From NCBI GenBank assembly GCA_045593785.1, contig JAZNXH010000185.1:39532-103531 (forward strand): a DNA stretch of 64,000 nucleotides, read 5' to 3'. The position numbers and the translations under genes are program-made. Numbering within the stretch: the stretch's first letter is position 1; the number at the start of each line of letters is the position of its first letter. Below are positions 1 through 9,445 of the stretch, piece by piece. The DNA comes from SZUA-448 sp045593785 (GTDB lineage: Bacteria > Bacillota > Clostridia > Lachnospirales > Lachnospiraceae). Under the pieces are notes generated by a model that saw nothing but the letters and a program-made list of their open reading frames with translations, was not told where the DNA came from and did no database searches.

Positions 1-18
1 AGTATATCAGAGCGAAGA

Positions 19-1014
19 ATGATATTATCTGCAGAAAGTCAAAAACTTGTATTTGGTCAGTTCGATGCTTTTGCAAAAATCATTGAACGTTCTCTCAATG
101 TAACAATCATTGCAAGAGATGATGAAATAAAGATTGTTGGGGACTCTGAGCGGATTGCAGGTGCAGAAGATGTATTAAAAAAACTTGCTGCCGGTGTGCA
201 ACGCGGTGAGGAAATCAGTGAACAAAAAGTAAATTATATTCTGGCACTTGCAGTAGAACAAAATACCGAACGTATTGACGAGATAGATAAAGAATTGATT
301 TGCCATACAATAAACGGCAAACCGATCCGCCCGAAGACAATTGGGCAAAAGGATTATGTTGATATGATTCGGAACAAGATGATTGTTTTTGGTATTGGGC
401 CAGCCGGTACCGGAAAAACATATCTTGCAATGGCAGCTGCTATTAATGCTTTCAAGAACGATGAAGTGAGCAGAATTATTTTGACACGACCGGCGATTGA
501 AGCCGGAGAAAAACTCGGTTTTCTGCCGGGTGATTTACAGAGCAAAGTAGATCCGTATTTACGTCCGCTATATGATGCTCTGTTTCAGATTATGGGCGCA
601 GAAAGTTTCCATAAAAATATGGAAAAAGGTCTCATTGAAGTGGCACCTTTGGCTTACATGCGTGGGCGGACTTTGGACAATGCATTTATTATTCTGGATG
701 AGGCACAGAATACGACGCCTGCACAGATGAAGATGTTTTTGACACGAATCGGTTTTGGTTCTAAGGTCGTAATTACCGGTGACTTGACACAGAAAGATCT
801 TCCGTCCGGACAAACCTCCGGTCTTGATATTGCGTTAAATGTTTTGAAGAAAATTGATGATATTGGGATTGCGCGTATGACATCGCTGGATGTTGTAAGA
901 CATCCATTAGTTCAAAAGATTGTCAATGCATATGAACAGTATGAAAAAAAAGCAGAGAGAACTTCTTCTGAGAAAAAGACTGTTTCGAATAAGAGGAGTA
1001 CAAAACACGGATGA
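19..1014 (+). CDS. phoH: PhoH family ATPase (YbeZ/PhoL type)
   Basis: Cytoplasmic P-loop ATPase of the PhoH family, usually encoded beside YbeY and thought to act in RNA or ribosome quality control. Walker A GPAGTGKT is at residues 127-134 and a Walker B ILDEAQ lies near 225-231; the N-terminal ~60 residues resemble the family's KH-like region. At 331 aa it is about the usual size. The frame stays open back to base 1, so a start slightly upstream of the window cannot be excluded. The stop overlaps the next start (ATGA), which indicates one operon with the HD protein and ybeY. Family assignment is secure; the exact role is inferred. Confidence 0.93.
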   Translation: MILSAESQKLVFGQFDAFAKIIERSLNVTIIARDDEIKIVGDSERIAGAEDVLKKLAAGVQRGEEISEQKVNYILALAVEQNTERIDEIDKELICHTINGKPIRPKTIGQKDYVDMIRNKMIVFGIGPAGTGKTYLAMAAAINAFKNDEVSRIILTRPAIEAGEKLGFLPGDLQSKVDPYLRPLYDALFQIMGAESFHKNMEKGLIEVAPLAYMRGRTLDNAFIILDEAQNTTPAQMKMFLTRIGFGSKVVITGDLTQKDLPSGQTSGLDIALNVLKKIDDIGIARMTSLDVVRHPLVQKIVNAYEQYEKKAERTSSEKKTVSNKRSTKHG

Positions 1015-2288
1015 GTACAAATTGCGGAAAAACCGTGTATTTAACAGTTGGTGTATTATCAGTTATCTATGCGGCATCATTATTAGTATTGTATTTATTT
1101 GAAGGAAACATCGGCGGTAGATTGCTTTATCCGGCAATTACATCCGGTGTGTTTTGTGTTTTCTTAATTTATATGATTCTTACAAATTCAGAAATAACGC
1201 AGAGACAGGCATTCTCATCATTATTTATTACATGCTGTTATTTGATTGTAAGTTTATTAATCTGTTTTCCGAATCAGATTGTTGATCGATATGCGCTTAT
1301 GTATCTCGTTGCCATACCGATTGCAGTGATTTATGGATTGCGGTATGCGTTGGTTGCAGTCAGCGCAGTGTTTGTTCTCATGATTGTCAGCGGCGGATAC
1401 AATCTAACCATCGAGTTACAACATGTAATGTATTTCATAATTGTATGTATTCTTGCAAACGGAAAAAAGAAAAAGGGATTAGATTTTGTTGCTGCAATTA
1501 TTTCATTTTTGTTGCAGGGAATTCTTCTTCTGGTATCCGGTAAGATGATGCTTTTTAGTGCGAATCTACTGTTTACCGAGGCAATTATTATTTCTATTAA
1601 TTCATTGACAATTTTAATTGTTTATCGCCTTTCAATGTTACAGGAACAGAGTGCAATATGCAATGAAGCGACAGATGAAATGTATGATGCAGCAACGAAG
1701 AAAGAATTTCATAAAGAAGAGATTCCGGCAGAACCTTCGGTTGCTCCTGCTGTAGAGATTGATTATTCACGATATCCTTTTGAATTGTCATATCTGATTC
1801 AGAATGATTGTGAAGTCGCAAAGCGTTTTCAGGAAAATGCGCCCCGTGCATTCTTACGCGCCTTAGAAACAGCTGATTTTGCACGTAAGATGGCATATAG
1901 TTTTGGTGCGAACAGTGATCTTGTATATGCAGCTGCACTGTATCATGATATTGAACGTATCTATAAAGATGCACCTTCTGCCCAAGTGGTATTACCGGAT
2001 TATTTATATAAAATGATTCGACGACAAATTGACAAACAGGCACCCCAGTCCTTGGAAGAACTGATCGTCCTGTTAAGTAATCATGTGTTAACAATTCATC
2101 ATTATATGGAAAAAAACAATTCAAAAATATCTGTATCAAAGGTGATAGAAAACATTTTCAATCTGCAGTTGAAGAAAGGTCATATTATTTCTGCAGGTAT
2201 ATCGATGTCACAATATCATAGGATGCGAAATGAGTTTACACAAGAGTTTATTCGATATCTGGAATTGAAAGAAGGGAAAACCGAATGA
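1011..2288 (+). CDS. Membrane HD-domain protein, shortened and degenerate PgpH/YqfF-like
   Basis: This gene sits between phoH and ybeY, the usual place of pgpH/yqfF (7TM-HD cyclic-di-AMP phosphodiesterase) in Firmicutes. Residues ~5-215 form about seven hydrophobic segments. The cytoplasmic C-terminus carries an HD dyad (YHDIE, H312-D313). The protein is 425 aa against 700 or more for PgpH and lacks the large extracellular domain. The first metal-binding His of the HD fold, normally in an HSLxVANLA-type helix, appears replaced (FLRALETADFA), and the later HH motif is not clear. Catalysis is therefore doubtful. Translationally coupled on both sides by ATGA overlaps. Orthology rests mainly on position and topology. 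Confidence 0.6.
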   Translation: MSTNCGKTVYLTVGVLSVIYAASLLVLYLFEGNIGGRLLYPAITSGVFCVFLIYMILTNSEITQRQAFSSLFITCCYLIVSLLICFPNQIVDRYALMYLVAIPIAVIYGLRYALVAVSAVFVLMIVSGGYNLTIELQHVMYFIIVCILANGKKKKGLDFVAAIISFLLQGILLLVSGKMMLFSANLLFTEAIIISINSLTILIVYRLSMLQEQSAICNEATDEMYDAATKKEFHKEEIPAEPSVAPAVEIDYSRYPFELSYLIQNDCEVAKRFQENAPRAFLRALETADFARKMAYSFGANSDLVYAAALYHDIERIYKDAPSAQVVLPDYLYKMIRRQIDKQAPQSLEELIVLLSNHVLTIHHYMEKNNSKISVSKVIENIFNLQLKKGHIISAGISMSQYHRMRNEFTQEFIRYLELKEGKTE

Positions 2289-2791
2289 CAATTTATATTG
2301 AGAACGAACAGGAGAAAAAGATTCCGTTTGATTATGATGCATTACTGAACCGTATTATTACATATGTAATTGAACGTGAAGGATGTCCCTATGAAGCAGA
2401 AGTTTCTGTTGTGATTACAAATGATGAGGCAATTCATGAGGCAAATCTTGAATTCAGACAGATTGACAGGGCAACTGATGTTTTATCTTTTCCGATGTGT
2501 ATGTACGAAAAACCGGGCGATTTTGATGCTTTAGAGGAACAAGATGTGTTTCATCCGGAATCCGGTGAACTGTTACTCGGTGATATTATGATATCGTATG
2601 ATCATGTTCAGAAACAAGCAGAGGAATTTGGACATTCGGAAGTTCGTGAGTTTGCATTTTTAACTGTTCATAGTATGTTACATTTGTTTGGTTATGATCA
2701 TGAAGCGGATGACGAACGCAATATAATGGAAGCACTGCAGGATAATATATTAACCGAACTCAATATAACAAGAGATTCTTACATTGATTAG
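2285..2791 (+). CDS. ybeY: Endoribonuclease YbeY (rRNA maturation factor)
   Basis: Zinc-dependent single-strand endoribonuclease needed for 16S rRNA 3'-end maturation and 70S ribosome quality control. The signature HSMLHLFGYDH gives the three metal-binding His at H129, H133 and H139. Length (168 aa) is typical. The start ATG overlaps the stop of the HD gene and follows a GAAGGG ribosome site. The phoH-HD-ybeY order is the standard Firmicutes arrangement, which supports the identification. Confidence 0.95.
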   Translation: MTIYIENEQEKKIPFDYDALLNRIITYVIEREGCPYEAEVSVVITNDEAIHEANLEFRQIDRATDVLSFPMCMYEKPGDFDALEEQDVFHPESGELLLGDIMISYDHVQKQAEEFGHSEVREFAFLTVHSMLHLFGYDHEADDERNIMEALQDNILTELNITRDSYID

Positions 2792-2800
2792 GAGAGAAAC

Positions 2801-3958
2801 ATGAGAAAATTCAGCGTATTATTGTTTGTATTTTGTTTCATTTGCATTGCAATGGTCGCGTGTGGAAATGATAAACAAGTAACTGAAAATCAAGGAAATC
2901 TGGCAACACTGACGCCGACCCCGACAATGTCACCGACCCCGATTCCAACACTGACGAGCACACCGACCCCAACGCCGTTGGAAGAGATTACCCCTACACC
3001 GGAACCGGAAAATGTAATTCCGGAAGGAATGGTAAAAAGCAGACTTACCGGAATGTGGATATCGGAAGATACAGCACAATATCGACCGTATGCAATCATG
3101 ATAAATAATATAAAAGTTGCATCACCACAGAGCGGTTTGAGCGCGGCTGATATATTGTATGAAGCTCTTGTTGAGTATGGTATTACAAGATTTATGGCTG
3201 TATTTGAGGCACAGGATGCGATGGCTGATACGACATCCAGAATTGGTTCAATTCGTAGTGCAAGACACTATTTTGTCAACTTTGCAAATGAATTGGATGC
3301 AATTTATGTCCATTTTGGTGGCACATCCTATGCATCAGATCAGATTGAAAATAGTCATATAGATGAAGTAGACGGAATTAAAGGCGGATTGGCCAATTGG
3401 GCATTTACACGCGATGAAGCCATCCAATCACCCCATAATGTGTTTTTAAATTATTCTGTTATGTTAAATGAGGTTTTCAATTCCTCGCTTCGTAGTGAAT
3501 GGGGTGAAAACAGAGAAAAAATCTTCAATTTCTATGAACAGGATACGACGCTTGAAAACGGTCAGAAAGCAGAAAAGGTTACGATTCAGTTCTCTCAGTC
3601 CGTTCGTCCTTATTTGATTTATGATCAGAATTCGGGTGAATATATCAGATATCAGTTTGGTGTTTTGCATAAAGATGCCAACAATGACCAACCATTAACC
3701 TTTAAGAATATTATTGTTCAATATGTAAAACACGCTGAAATTAGTAACGGATATCTCAATATGGAATTAGATGATGAAGAGGGAGATGGTTACTATATAA
3801 CAAATGGTATTGCAGTTCCGATTATTTGGAAACGGAATGTAGCTGAAAATGAATGTCGTTATTATGATACTTCGGGAAATGAATTGTTTATTAATGTAGG
3901 GAAGACATATATAGCAATTTATCCTGATGATTATCGTGGCGGAGTGATTTTTGAATAG
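2801..3958 (+). CDS. DUF3048 (YerB-like) lipoprotein
   Basis: Secreted lipoprotein: a short positively charged start, a hydrophobic segment and a lipobox ending at Cys21 (MVAC). A low-complexity Thr/Pro linker (about residues 34-70, repeats of TPTP) follows and probably spans the wall. The rest matches the DUF3048 family (B. subtilis YerB type), with the characteristic RPYAIMINN, IGSIRSAR and GGxSY-like blocks. Biochemical function is unknown. It follows ybeY by 9 bases and precedes the flippase gene by 14, so it is probably co-transcribed. Confidence 0.85.
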   Translation: MRKFSVLLFVFCFICIAMVACGNDKQVTENQGNLATLTPTPTMSPTPIPTLTSTPTPTPLEEITPTPEPENVIPEGMVKSRLTGMWISEDTAQYRPYAIMINNIKVASPQSGLSAADILYEALVEYGITRFMAVFEAQDAMADTTSRIGSIRSARHYFVNFANELDAIYVHFGGTSYASDQIENSHIDEVDGIKGGLANWAFTRDEAIQSPHNVFLNYSVMLNEVFNSSLRSEWGENREKIFNFYEQDTTLENGQKAEKVTIQFSQSVRPYLIYDQNSGEYIRYQFGVLHKDANNDQPLTFKNIIVQYVKHAEISNGYLNMELDDEEGDGYYITNGIAVPIIWKRNVAENECRYYDTSGNELFINVGKTYIAIYPDDYRGGVIFE

Positions 3959-3972
3959 AGAGTAGAAGCGTT

Positions 3973-5595
3973 ATGGAACAAAGAAAAAACCAATATCTTG
4001 TTCAAGGAAGTATTCTGGCCGTAGCCTCAATTATTACAAGAATCATCGGAATGTTATATAAGATTCCGATGACCCATATGATCGGAAGTGAAGGTATGGC
4101 ATATTACAATACTGCTTATGAGATATATAGTATTGTTTTGATTTTATCTTCCTTGAGTATCCCGCTTGCATTATCAAAGTTGATTTCCGCAAGAGAGGAG
4201 AATAAAGAATATCGGACATCCGGAAGAATATTCCGGCTTACTATGATGCTTGCATGCGCTACTGGTGGAATTGCATCACTGGTAATATGGTTTGGTGCCG
4301 GTTATTTTGCCGAGCTTACAGGATATCCAAGCGCAAAGTATCCGCTTCGTATTTTAGCGCCGACTATATTTATCGTTGCAGTATTAGGTGTATTACGTGG
4401 ATTTTTCCAGGGTAGAAAAACAATGCTTCCGACCGCTCTGTCACAGATTATTGAGCAAATTGTGAATGCAGTTATTAGTATTCTGGCAGCATATTTACTG
4501 ATGAAAGCGTTCATAGGAGACGATTCACAAGCATCAAGAGGAGCAGCCGGCGGAACACTTGGGACCTTGTGCGGTGCCGCTGCGGGAACTTTATTTCTCG
4601 GATTTGTATTTTATTTGAACAAAGATTATGTCAAGCGAAAAGAAGCACAGGATGTAAATTCAAAAAATGAGTCCACTTTTGAACTGATAAAAGCAATTTG
4701 CCTGACACTGTTTCCGATTATTCTCAGTCAGACCGTTTATCAAATCAGTGGTATTTTAGATATTAGTATTTTCGGAAATTATATGGAATCCATTGGTGTT
4801 TCCGAAAGTAATAGTGCGGTCTTACAAGAAGCGTATACGAATAAATACAGACAGTTGACGAATGTTCCGGTTGCAATTGCATCGGCTTTAAGTGCAGCGA
4901 TTGTGCCATCTTTATCGGCTTCATTTCAAGTAAAAAATGTTCTGGACATACGAAAAAAGATTCATTCGTCCATCAAGATGAACATGATTATTGCAATTCC
5001 TGCTGCCGTTGGTATGGGAGTATTGGGACCGCAGCTGATTCAGTTGTTATATAAAGATACATCAATATTAAGTGGAAATCTGTTACGGATTGGATCGGTA
5101 GCGATTGTATTTTTCGCATATTCAACAATGACAAACGGAATACTTCAGGGACTTGGGAGATTAAGAACCCCGGTTGTTCATGCTGCAGTATCCTTGGCAA
5201 TCCACATTGGAATGTTATATTTTATGCTGCACATATTACAATTGAATGTATATTCTATGGTGATTGGTAATGTTAGTTTTGCCTTTATTGTTTGTATTTT
5301 GAATTGGACTTCGATTCAACATATTGCAGGATACAAACAGGAAATCAGGACAAGCTTTGTTTTGCCCACAATTGCTGCAATTGCGATGGGCTTTGTCACA
5401 TATTTTGGCTATAAATTTTTGCATTACCTGACATCAAGTAATTTTGTTGCCACCTTATTTTCTATGGTATTAGCTGTTATCGTTTATTTTGTTTTATTAT
5501 TCTTACTTAAGACATTAACAAAAGAGGAATTATTGGATTATCCAATGGGTGCAAGAATTTATCGCTTGTGCAGAAAAATGAAATTAATGAAATAA
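3973..5595 (+). CDS. MOP-superfamily flippase, SpoVB/MurJ type
   Basis: Polytopic inner-membrane protein of 540 aa with about 14 hydrophobic segments. The N-terminal GSILAVASIITRIIGMLYKIP stretch and a later LSGxLQGxG-like motif (GILQGLGRL) are typical of the polysaccharide-biosynthesis/MATE group that includes B. subtilis SpoVB, YtgP and YabM. Members move lipid-linked wall precursors across the membrane; SpoVB is needed for spore cortex. I cannot tell from sequence alone whether this copy is vegetative or sporulation-specific. The BofC-like gene downstream is suggestive of a sporulation context. Confidence 0.85.
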   Translation: MEQRKNQYLVQGSILAVASIITRIIGMLYKIPMTHMIGSEGMAYYNTAYEIYSIVLILSSLSIPLALSKLISAREENKEYRTSGRIFRLTMMLACATGGIASLVIWFGAGYFAELTGYPSAKYPLRILAPTIFIVAVLGVLRGFFQGRKTMLPTALSQIIEQIVNAVISILAAYLLMKAFIGDDSQASRGAAGGTLGTLCGAAAGTLFLGFVFYLNKDYVKRKEAQDVNSKNESTFELIKAICLTLFPIILSQTVYQISGILDISIFGNYMESIGVSESNSAVLQEAYTNKYRQLTNVPVAIASALSAAIVPSLSASFQVKNVLDIRKKIHSSIKMNMIIAIPAAVGMGVLGPQLIQLLYKDTSILSGNLLRIGSVAIVFFAYSTMTNGILQGLGRLRTPVVHAAVSLAIHIGMLYFMLHILQLNVYSMVIGNVSFAFIVCILNWTSIQHIAGYKQEIRTSFVLPTIAAIAMGFVTYFGYKFLHYLTSSNFVATLFSMVLAVIVYFVLLFLLKTLTKEELLDYPMGARIYRLCRKMKLMK

Positions 5596-5654
5596 TATGT
5601 TTCTGATATAAAATATTGGTCAATACTCTCTGTAAAACGATAGGGGGGGAGTAT

Positions 5655-6320
5655 ATGAAACGTTTTTTTGTATCATTTTTGGGAATCTTATCAGTGATTG
5701 TGTTTTTTACACTTTGCTATTATGTTTCGTTTCTTAATATTTCACGTCAATTAGAGAGAAAAAAACAAGAACAGGATACGAACATACAAAAAATTGTTCT
5801 GTCACAGGAGGAACAGAATCGTTATCCGACAGTATTATCGGAATCCTCACAATCTGCAGAAGTAACAATTGAGAATGGGATTATTACAGCCGATACTGTT
5901 TGTATTTATGAAATTGTTGATATCAGTACCGGCGAGAAAATCCGGTATGAGACAAAACCAGGGGCAGATATGGCTGGCTTATCACGTGAACAGCTAATAA
6001 ATAAGCTGGAGAAATACATGAGTAATCTTTCTCTTGCTGAATATGAAGATGGTTTGGTTTTGTGTGAGCTTGTTTCATTTTCCCCGAAACAAGTTGTGAT
6101 TCAGAAAGTTTATGATCGTCGTAAGGTGCAATTTAAGTATGTTGTTACGATAAAAAATAATGAAGTGATTGTATATTATAGTGATTACAGAACTGTCTAT
6201 GAATATACCGGCATTTCAGCAGATGGACTCACAGAAGAAATTTATTTGGCACTCACGGATGGTGTACAAGTAAAAAATATAGAGGAACTATATGATTATT
6301 TGTCCGGAATAACAAGTTGA
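5655..6320 (+). CDS. Membrane-anchored protein with BofC C-terminal-like domain
   Basis: A 221 aa protein with one N-terminal membrane segment (about residues 4-28), a charged Lys/Glu/Gln-rich linker and a soluble outer domain. The last ~60 residues (YTGISADG, then LTDGVQVKNIEELYDYL) resemble the C-terminal domain of BofC, the forespore regulator of the SpoIVB checkpoint protease, but the match is by eye. The start was chosen at 5655 because an AGGGGGGAG ribosome site lies just upstream; an in-frame start at 5616 has none. A sporulation role is inferred, not shown. Confidence 0.6.
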   Translation: MKRFFVSFLGILSVIVFFTLCYYVSFLNISRQLERKKQEQDTNIQKIVLSQEEQNRYPTVLSESSQSAEVTIENGIITADTVCIYEIVDISTGEKIRYETKPGADMAGLSREQLINKLEKYMSNLSLAEYEDGLVLCELVSFSPKQVVIQKVYDRRKVQFKYVVTIKNNEVIVYYSDYRTVYEYTGISADGLTEEIYLALTDGVQVKNIEELYDYLSGITS

Positions 6321-6345
6321 ACTACGGACAGGACAAGGAAAAACA

Positions 6346-7563
6346 ATGCAGGAGATAATTGTAATTGGTGGCGGAGCATCCGGAATGACAGCGGCAATTT
6401 GTGCTGCAAGAACAGGAGCCCGTGTTCTTTTAATTGAAAAAGGTAAAAAACTCGGTCGGAAGATTGCAGCAAGCGGAAACGGAAAATGCAATCTTACAAA
6501 TGCCGATATTTCAACAAAACACTATCATAACGCGTATCAAGAAAAATTAGAGCAAATTCTTGAACAAGCAGATCTGGATACTGTGCTTACATTTATGAAC
6601 AGTATTGGTATCCGATGTAAAGAAAAACGCGGCTATTACTATCCAATGTCGGAACAAGCAGCGGTAGTTGTCCAGATGTTGCAGGCTGAATTAGAGCATT
6701 TACGAGTTAAGATAATTTATGAGGAACGCCTGGTAGATGTTTTACACAATGATGACGGGTCATTTCGTATTATTACAGATAAATCCGCTTATTTTGCCCG
6801 AAAAGTTATTTTTTCTTGTGGCGGACTGGCAGCCGGCAAACTTGGAGCAGAAGGTACAGGGTATCAGTTGTTAAAAAAACTCGGACATACCATCGTTGAT
6901 CCCACTCCTGCACTGGTACAAATTACAGCAAAGGAACGGTACATAAAGAAGATATCAGGAGTGCGAACAGAAGCAAAAATCCGTTTGTCTATAGAAAACG
7001 ATTCTTATTCGGAAGAAGGCGAGATAATTTTTACGGATAATGGCATCTCCGGTATTCCGGTATTTCAATTAAGCAGATTTGTTACGGATGCAATTAAAAA
7101 GAATCGCAGTATTAAGTTATTGGTTAATGTTTTACCGCAGGTGAATACTGAAAAAGTTTTCAATGATCTTTTAAGTTTCGTACAATACAATCCGGATCTT
7201 CCTTTTGAATATCTGTTTCGAAGTTTGTGCAATCATAAATTGGTATATGCAATTATTTGTGAATTGGGACTTGTGGCAGATATGCCATGTAAAGCCATAA
7301 AGCAATCTGATATGAAACGTTTGTTTAATGTGTTGCAGAATCTTGAATTTACGGTTACAGGCACAAATGGGTTTGAATTTGCACAAGTAACACGAGGCGG
7401 AGTACCATTGCCTGAGATTGATCCGACAACAATGGAATCAAAAAAGCATCCCGGGTTATATATTACAGGTGAACTGTTGGATATTGATGGTATTTGCGGC
7501 GGATACAATTTGCACTTTGCCTGGGCAAGTGGCATGATTGCGGGGAAGGCCGCTGGTATGTGA
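6346..7563 (+). CDS. HI0933/YhiN-like flavoprotein (BaiN family)
   Basis: FAD-binding oxidoreductase of the HI0933 family. Visible features are the N-terminal dinucleotide-binding GGGASGMTAA motif, the family-specific GNGKCNLTN segment at about residues 45-53, and a C-terminal GGYNLHFAWASG flavin-contact block. The 405 aa length is normal. Family members are annotated as NAD(P)/FAD oxidoreductases of unknown substrate; BaiN was linked to bile-acid dehydroxylation, but nothing here indicates that substrate. Followed after 25 bases by a second flavoprotein gene. Confidence 0.88.
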   Translation: MQEIIVIGGGASGMTAAICAARTGARVLLIEKGKKLGRKIAASGNGKCNLTNADISTKHYHNAYQEKLEQILEQADLDTVLTFMNSIGIRCKEKRGYYYPMSEQAAVVVQMLQAELEHLRVKIIYEERLVDVLHNDDGSFRIITDKSAYFARKVIFSCGGLAAGKLGAEGTGYQLLKKLGHTIVDPTPALVQITAKERYIKKISGVRTEAKIRLSIENDSYSEEGEIIFTDNGISGIPVFQLSRFVTDAIKKNRSIKLLVNVLPQVNTEKVFNDLLSFVQYNPDLPFEYLFRSLCNHKLVYAIICELGLVADMPCKAIKQSDMKRLFNVLQNLEFTVTGTNGFEFAQVTRGGVPLPEIDPTTMESKKHPGLYITGELLDIDGICGGYNLHFAWASGMIAGKAAGM

Positions 7564-7588
7564 TAAATATAATGAAAGGTGTTGTATC

Positions 7589-9208
7589 ATGTTTCGAATT
7601 GAACAGATGAATTTGCCAATTATATATTCGGAAGCAGATATGGTAAAAGAAATTTGTAAAAGTCTGAAGATATCCGAACATGAGATTGTATCGTATCATA
7701 TTATACGTCGTTCCTTGGATGCCAGAAAAAAGTCGGACATTCATTATTCTTTTGTTATTGATGTCCAAGTGAAAAATGTAAAAAAGATAGAAAAACAGTT
7801 GTCAAAGTTAAAAAAAGTATCGCTTTCTCAAGAAACGAAATATCAGTATCGGATTACCGGTATGAATCGGATGAAAGAACGTCCGGTTGTGGTAGGAGCA
7901 GGACCTGCAGGGCTGTTTTGTGCATATAATCTGGCAAAAGCAGGATATCGTCCGATTCTGATTGATCGTGGTGATACGATTGAACGTCGGACTACACAAG
8001 TAGAGAAGTTTTGGAGAGAGAATACCCTTGACGTAGAATCAAATGTTCAGTTTGGTGAGGGAGGTGCGGGCACGTATTCCGATGGTAAGTTGAATACGAT
8101 GGTAAAAGATACTTATGGCAGAATCAAGGAGGTGTTAAGTACGTTCGTTGATTTTGGCGCACCACCCGAGATTTTGTACATCAATAAGCCTCATATTGGA
8201 ACAGATAAATTACGGTATGTTATTCAGAACATGCGCGAAGAGATAGAAAAATTGGGCGGAAGCTGTTTGTTCCGTACAAAGCTCACTAGTTTTGTTACTA
8301 CTGAGGAGTTGGAAACAAATAAGAACTGCTTAACAGCAATTGAATTAAATGGTAATGAACAGATAAAGTGTGATACCCTTGTTTTGGCACTTGGCCACAG
8401 TGCACGCGATACATTTGAGATGTTGCATCAAAAAAATATTTTGATGGAACGAAAAGCATTTGCAATTGGTGTCCGCGTGGAGCATCCGCAACAGTTAATA
8501 AATATAAACCAGTATGGAGATATGCACGATCTGTTACCCGCTGCTGACTACAAACTTACACATACCACTGAGCAGGGAAGAGGCGTATATTCATTTTGTA
8601 TGTGTCCGGGCGGCTTTGTAGTGAATGCTTCGTCTGAATCCGGCAGGTTGGCTGTGAATGGCATGAGTAATTATGACCGTGCTGAAATAAACGCAAATAG
8701 TGCGATTGTTGTAACTGTGAAACCGGAGGATTTTGATTATTATGGACAGAATGTCGATAACCCACTTGCAGGCATGGTGTTTCAACGAAAGTTGGAAGAA
8801 CTGGCATATAATGCCGGTGGCGGATTGATTCCGGCACAGCTGTATCAGGATTTTGAAATGCAAAAAAAGACTACTTCTCTTGGTGATATCATACCGAATA
8901 CAAAAGGCGCATATCAATTTGCTAATTTACATGAGTGCCTTCCGGACTTTATATGTTCCTCAATTATTGAGAGCATGCCTGTCTTTGCTCAAAAAATACC
9001 GGGATTTGATCGCTCTGATGTCATAATGGAAGGTGTAGAGTCAAGAACTTCATCACCGATTCGAATGATAAGGGATGAAAATCTTGAATCTAATATCAGT
9101 GGGATATATCCTTGTGGCGAAGGGGCCGGTTATGCCGGCGGAATTGTATCTGCAGCAGTGGATGGCTTACGTGTGTTTGAAGCAATTATTAGTAAATATT
9201 GTCCTTAA
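7589..9208 (+). CDS. FAD-dependent dehydrogenase, COG2509 type
   Basis: Second flavoprotein in tandem. After an N-terminal ~90-residue domain (MFRIEQMNL, basic stretch), a dinucleotide-binding site VVGAGPAGLFCAYNLA appears at about residue 92, with later blocks GEGGAGTYSDGKL and GEGAGYAGGIVSAAVDG. These are characteristic of the COG2509 uncharacterised FAD-dependent dehydrogenases. The ATG at 7589 was chosen because it follows GAAAGGTG; the longer frame from 7538 overlaps the preceding gene without a ribosome site. Substrate unknown. Confidence 0.88.
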   Translation: MFRIEQMNLPIIYSEADMVKEICKSLKISEHEIVSYHIIRRSLDARKKSDIHYSFVIDVQVKNVKKIEKQLSKLKKVSLSQETKYQYRITGMNRMKERPVVVGAGPAGLFCAYNLAKAGYRPILIDRGDTIERRTTQVEKFWRENTLDVESNVQFGEGGAGTYSDGKLNTMVKDTYGRIKEVLSTFVDFGAPPEILYINKPHIGTDKLRYVIQNMREEIEKLGGSCLFRTKLTSFVTTEELETNKNCLTAIELNGNEQIKCDTLVLALGHSARDTFEMLHQKNILMERKAFAIGVRVEHPQQLININQYGDMHDLLPAADYKLTHTTEQGRGVYSFCMCPGGFVVNASSESGRLAVNGMSNYDRAEINANSAIVVTVKPEDFDYYGQNVDNPLAGMVFQRKLEELAYNAGGGLIPAQLYQDFEMQKKTTSLGDIIPNTKGAYQFANLHECLPDFICSSIIESMPVFAQKIPGFDRSDVIMEGVESRTSSPIRMIRDENLESNISGIYPCGEGAGYAGGIVSAAVDGLRVFEAIISKYCP

Positions 9209-9237
9209 AAGACAATTATATAAGAATGGAGAATGTT

Positions 9238-9444
9238 ATGGCAATTACAGATGAACAGATTAAAAGAATTAATGAATTGTACAATAAGGCGAAGAGCGAA
9301 GGGTTAACAGAAGAAGAGAAAGCAGAACAGCAGTTGTTACGCAATGAATACATCGCTTCTTTTCGAGCAAATCTCAGAGGAACATTGGATCGTATTGAAA
9401 TTGTGAATCCGGATGGTAGTAAAACAAAACTTGAGAAAAAATAG
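9238..9444 (+). CDS. DUF896 small protein (YnzC family)
   Basis: A 68 aa protein of the DUF896/YnzC family, recognised by ITDEQIKRINEL, KSEGLTEEEKAEQ, and an LRNEYIASFRANLRGTLD block, followed by a short D-G-S-K tail. B. subtilis YnzC is a small helical protein under SOS control, but no LexA box is visible here. The start at 9238 follows TGGAGA. It ends 1 base before the next start. Confidence 0.88.
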   Translation: MAITDEQIKRINELYNKAKSEGLTEEEKAEQQLLRNEYIASFRANLRGTLDRIEIVNPDGSKTKLEKK

Positions 9445-9445
9445 T

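Noticed and set aside
1597..2139. - strand frame (180 codons) inside the membrane HD gene
   Set aside because: Antisense to a gene translationally coupled on both sides; no supporting signal.
2890..3010. TP-rich repeats as a tandem DNA repeat or CRISPR-like array
   Set aside because: Irregular repeats of CCGACCCC/ACACCGACC that simply encode the Thr/Pro linker of a lipoprotein; no spacers.
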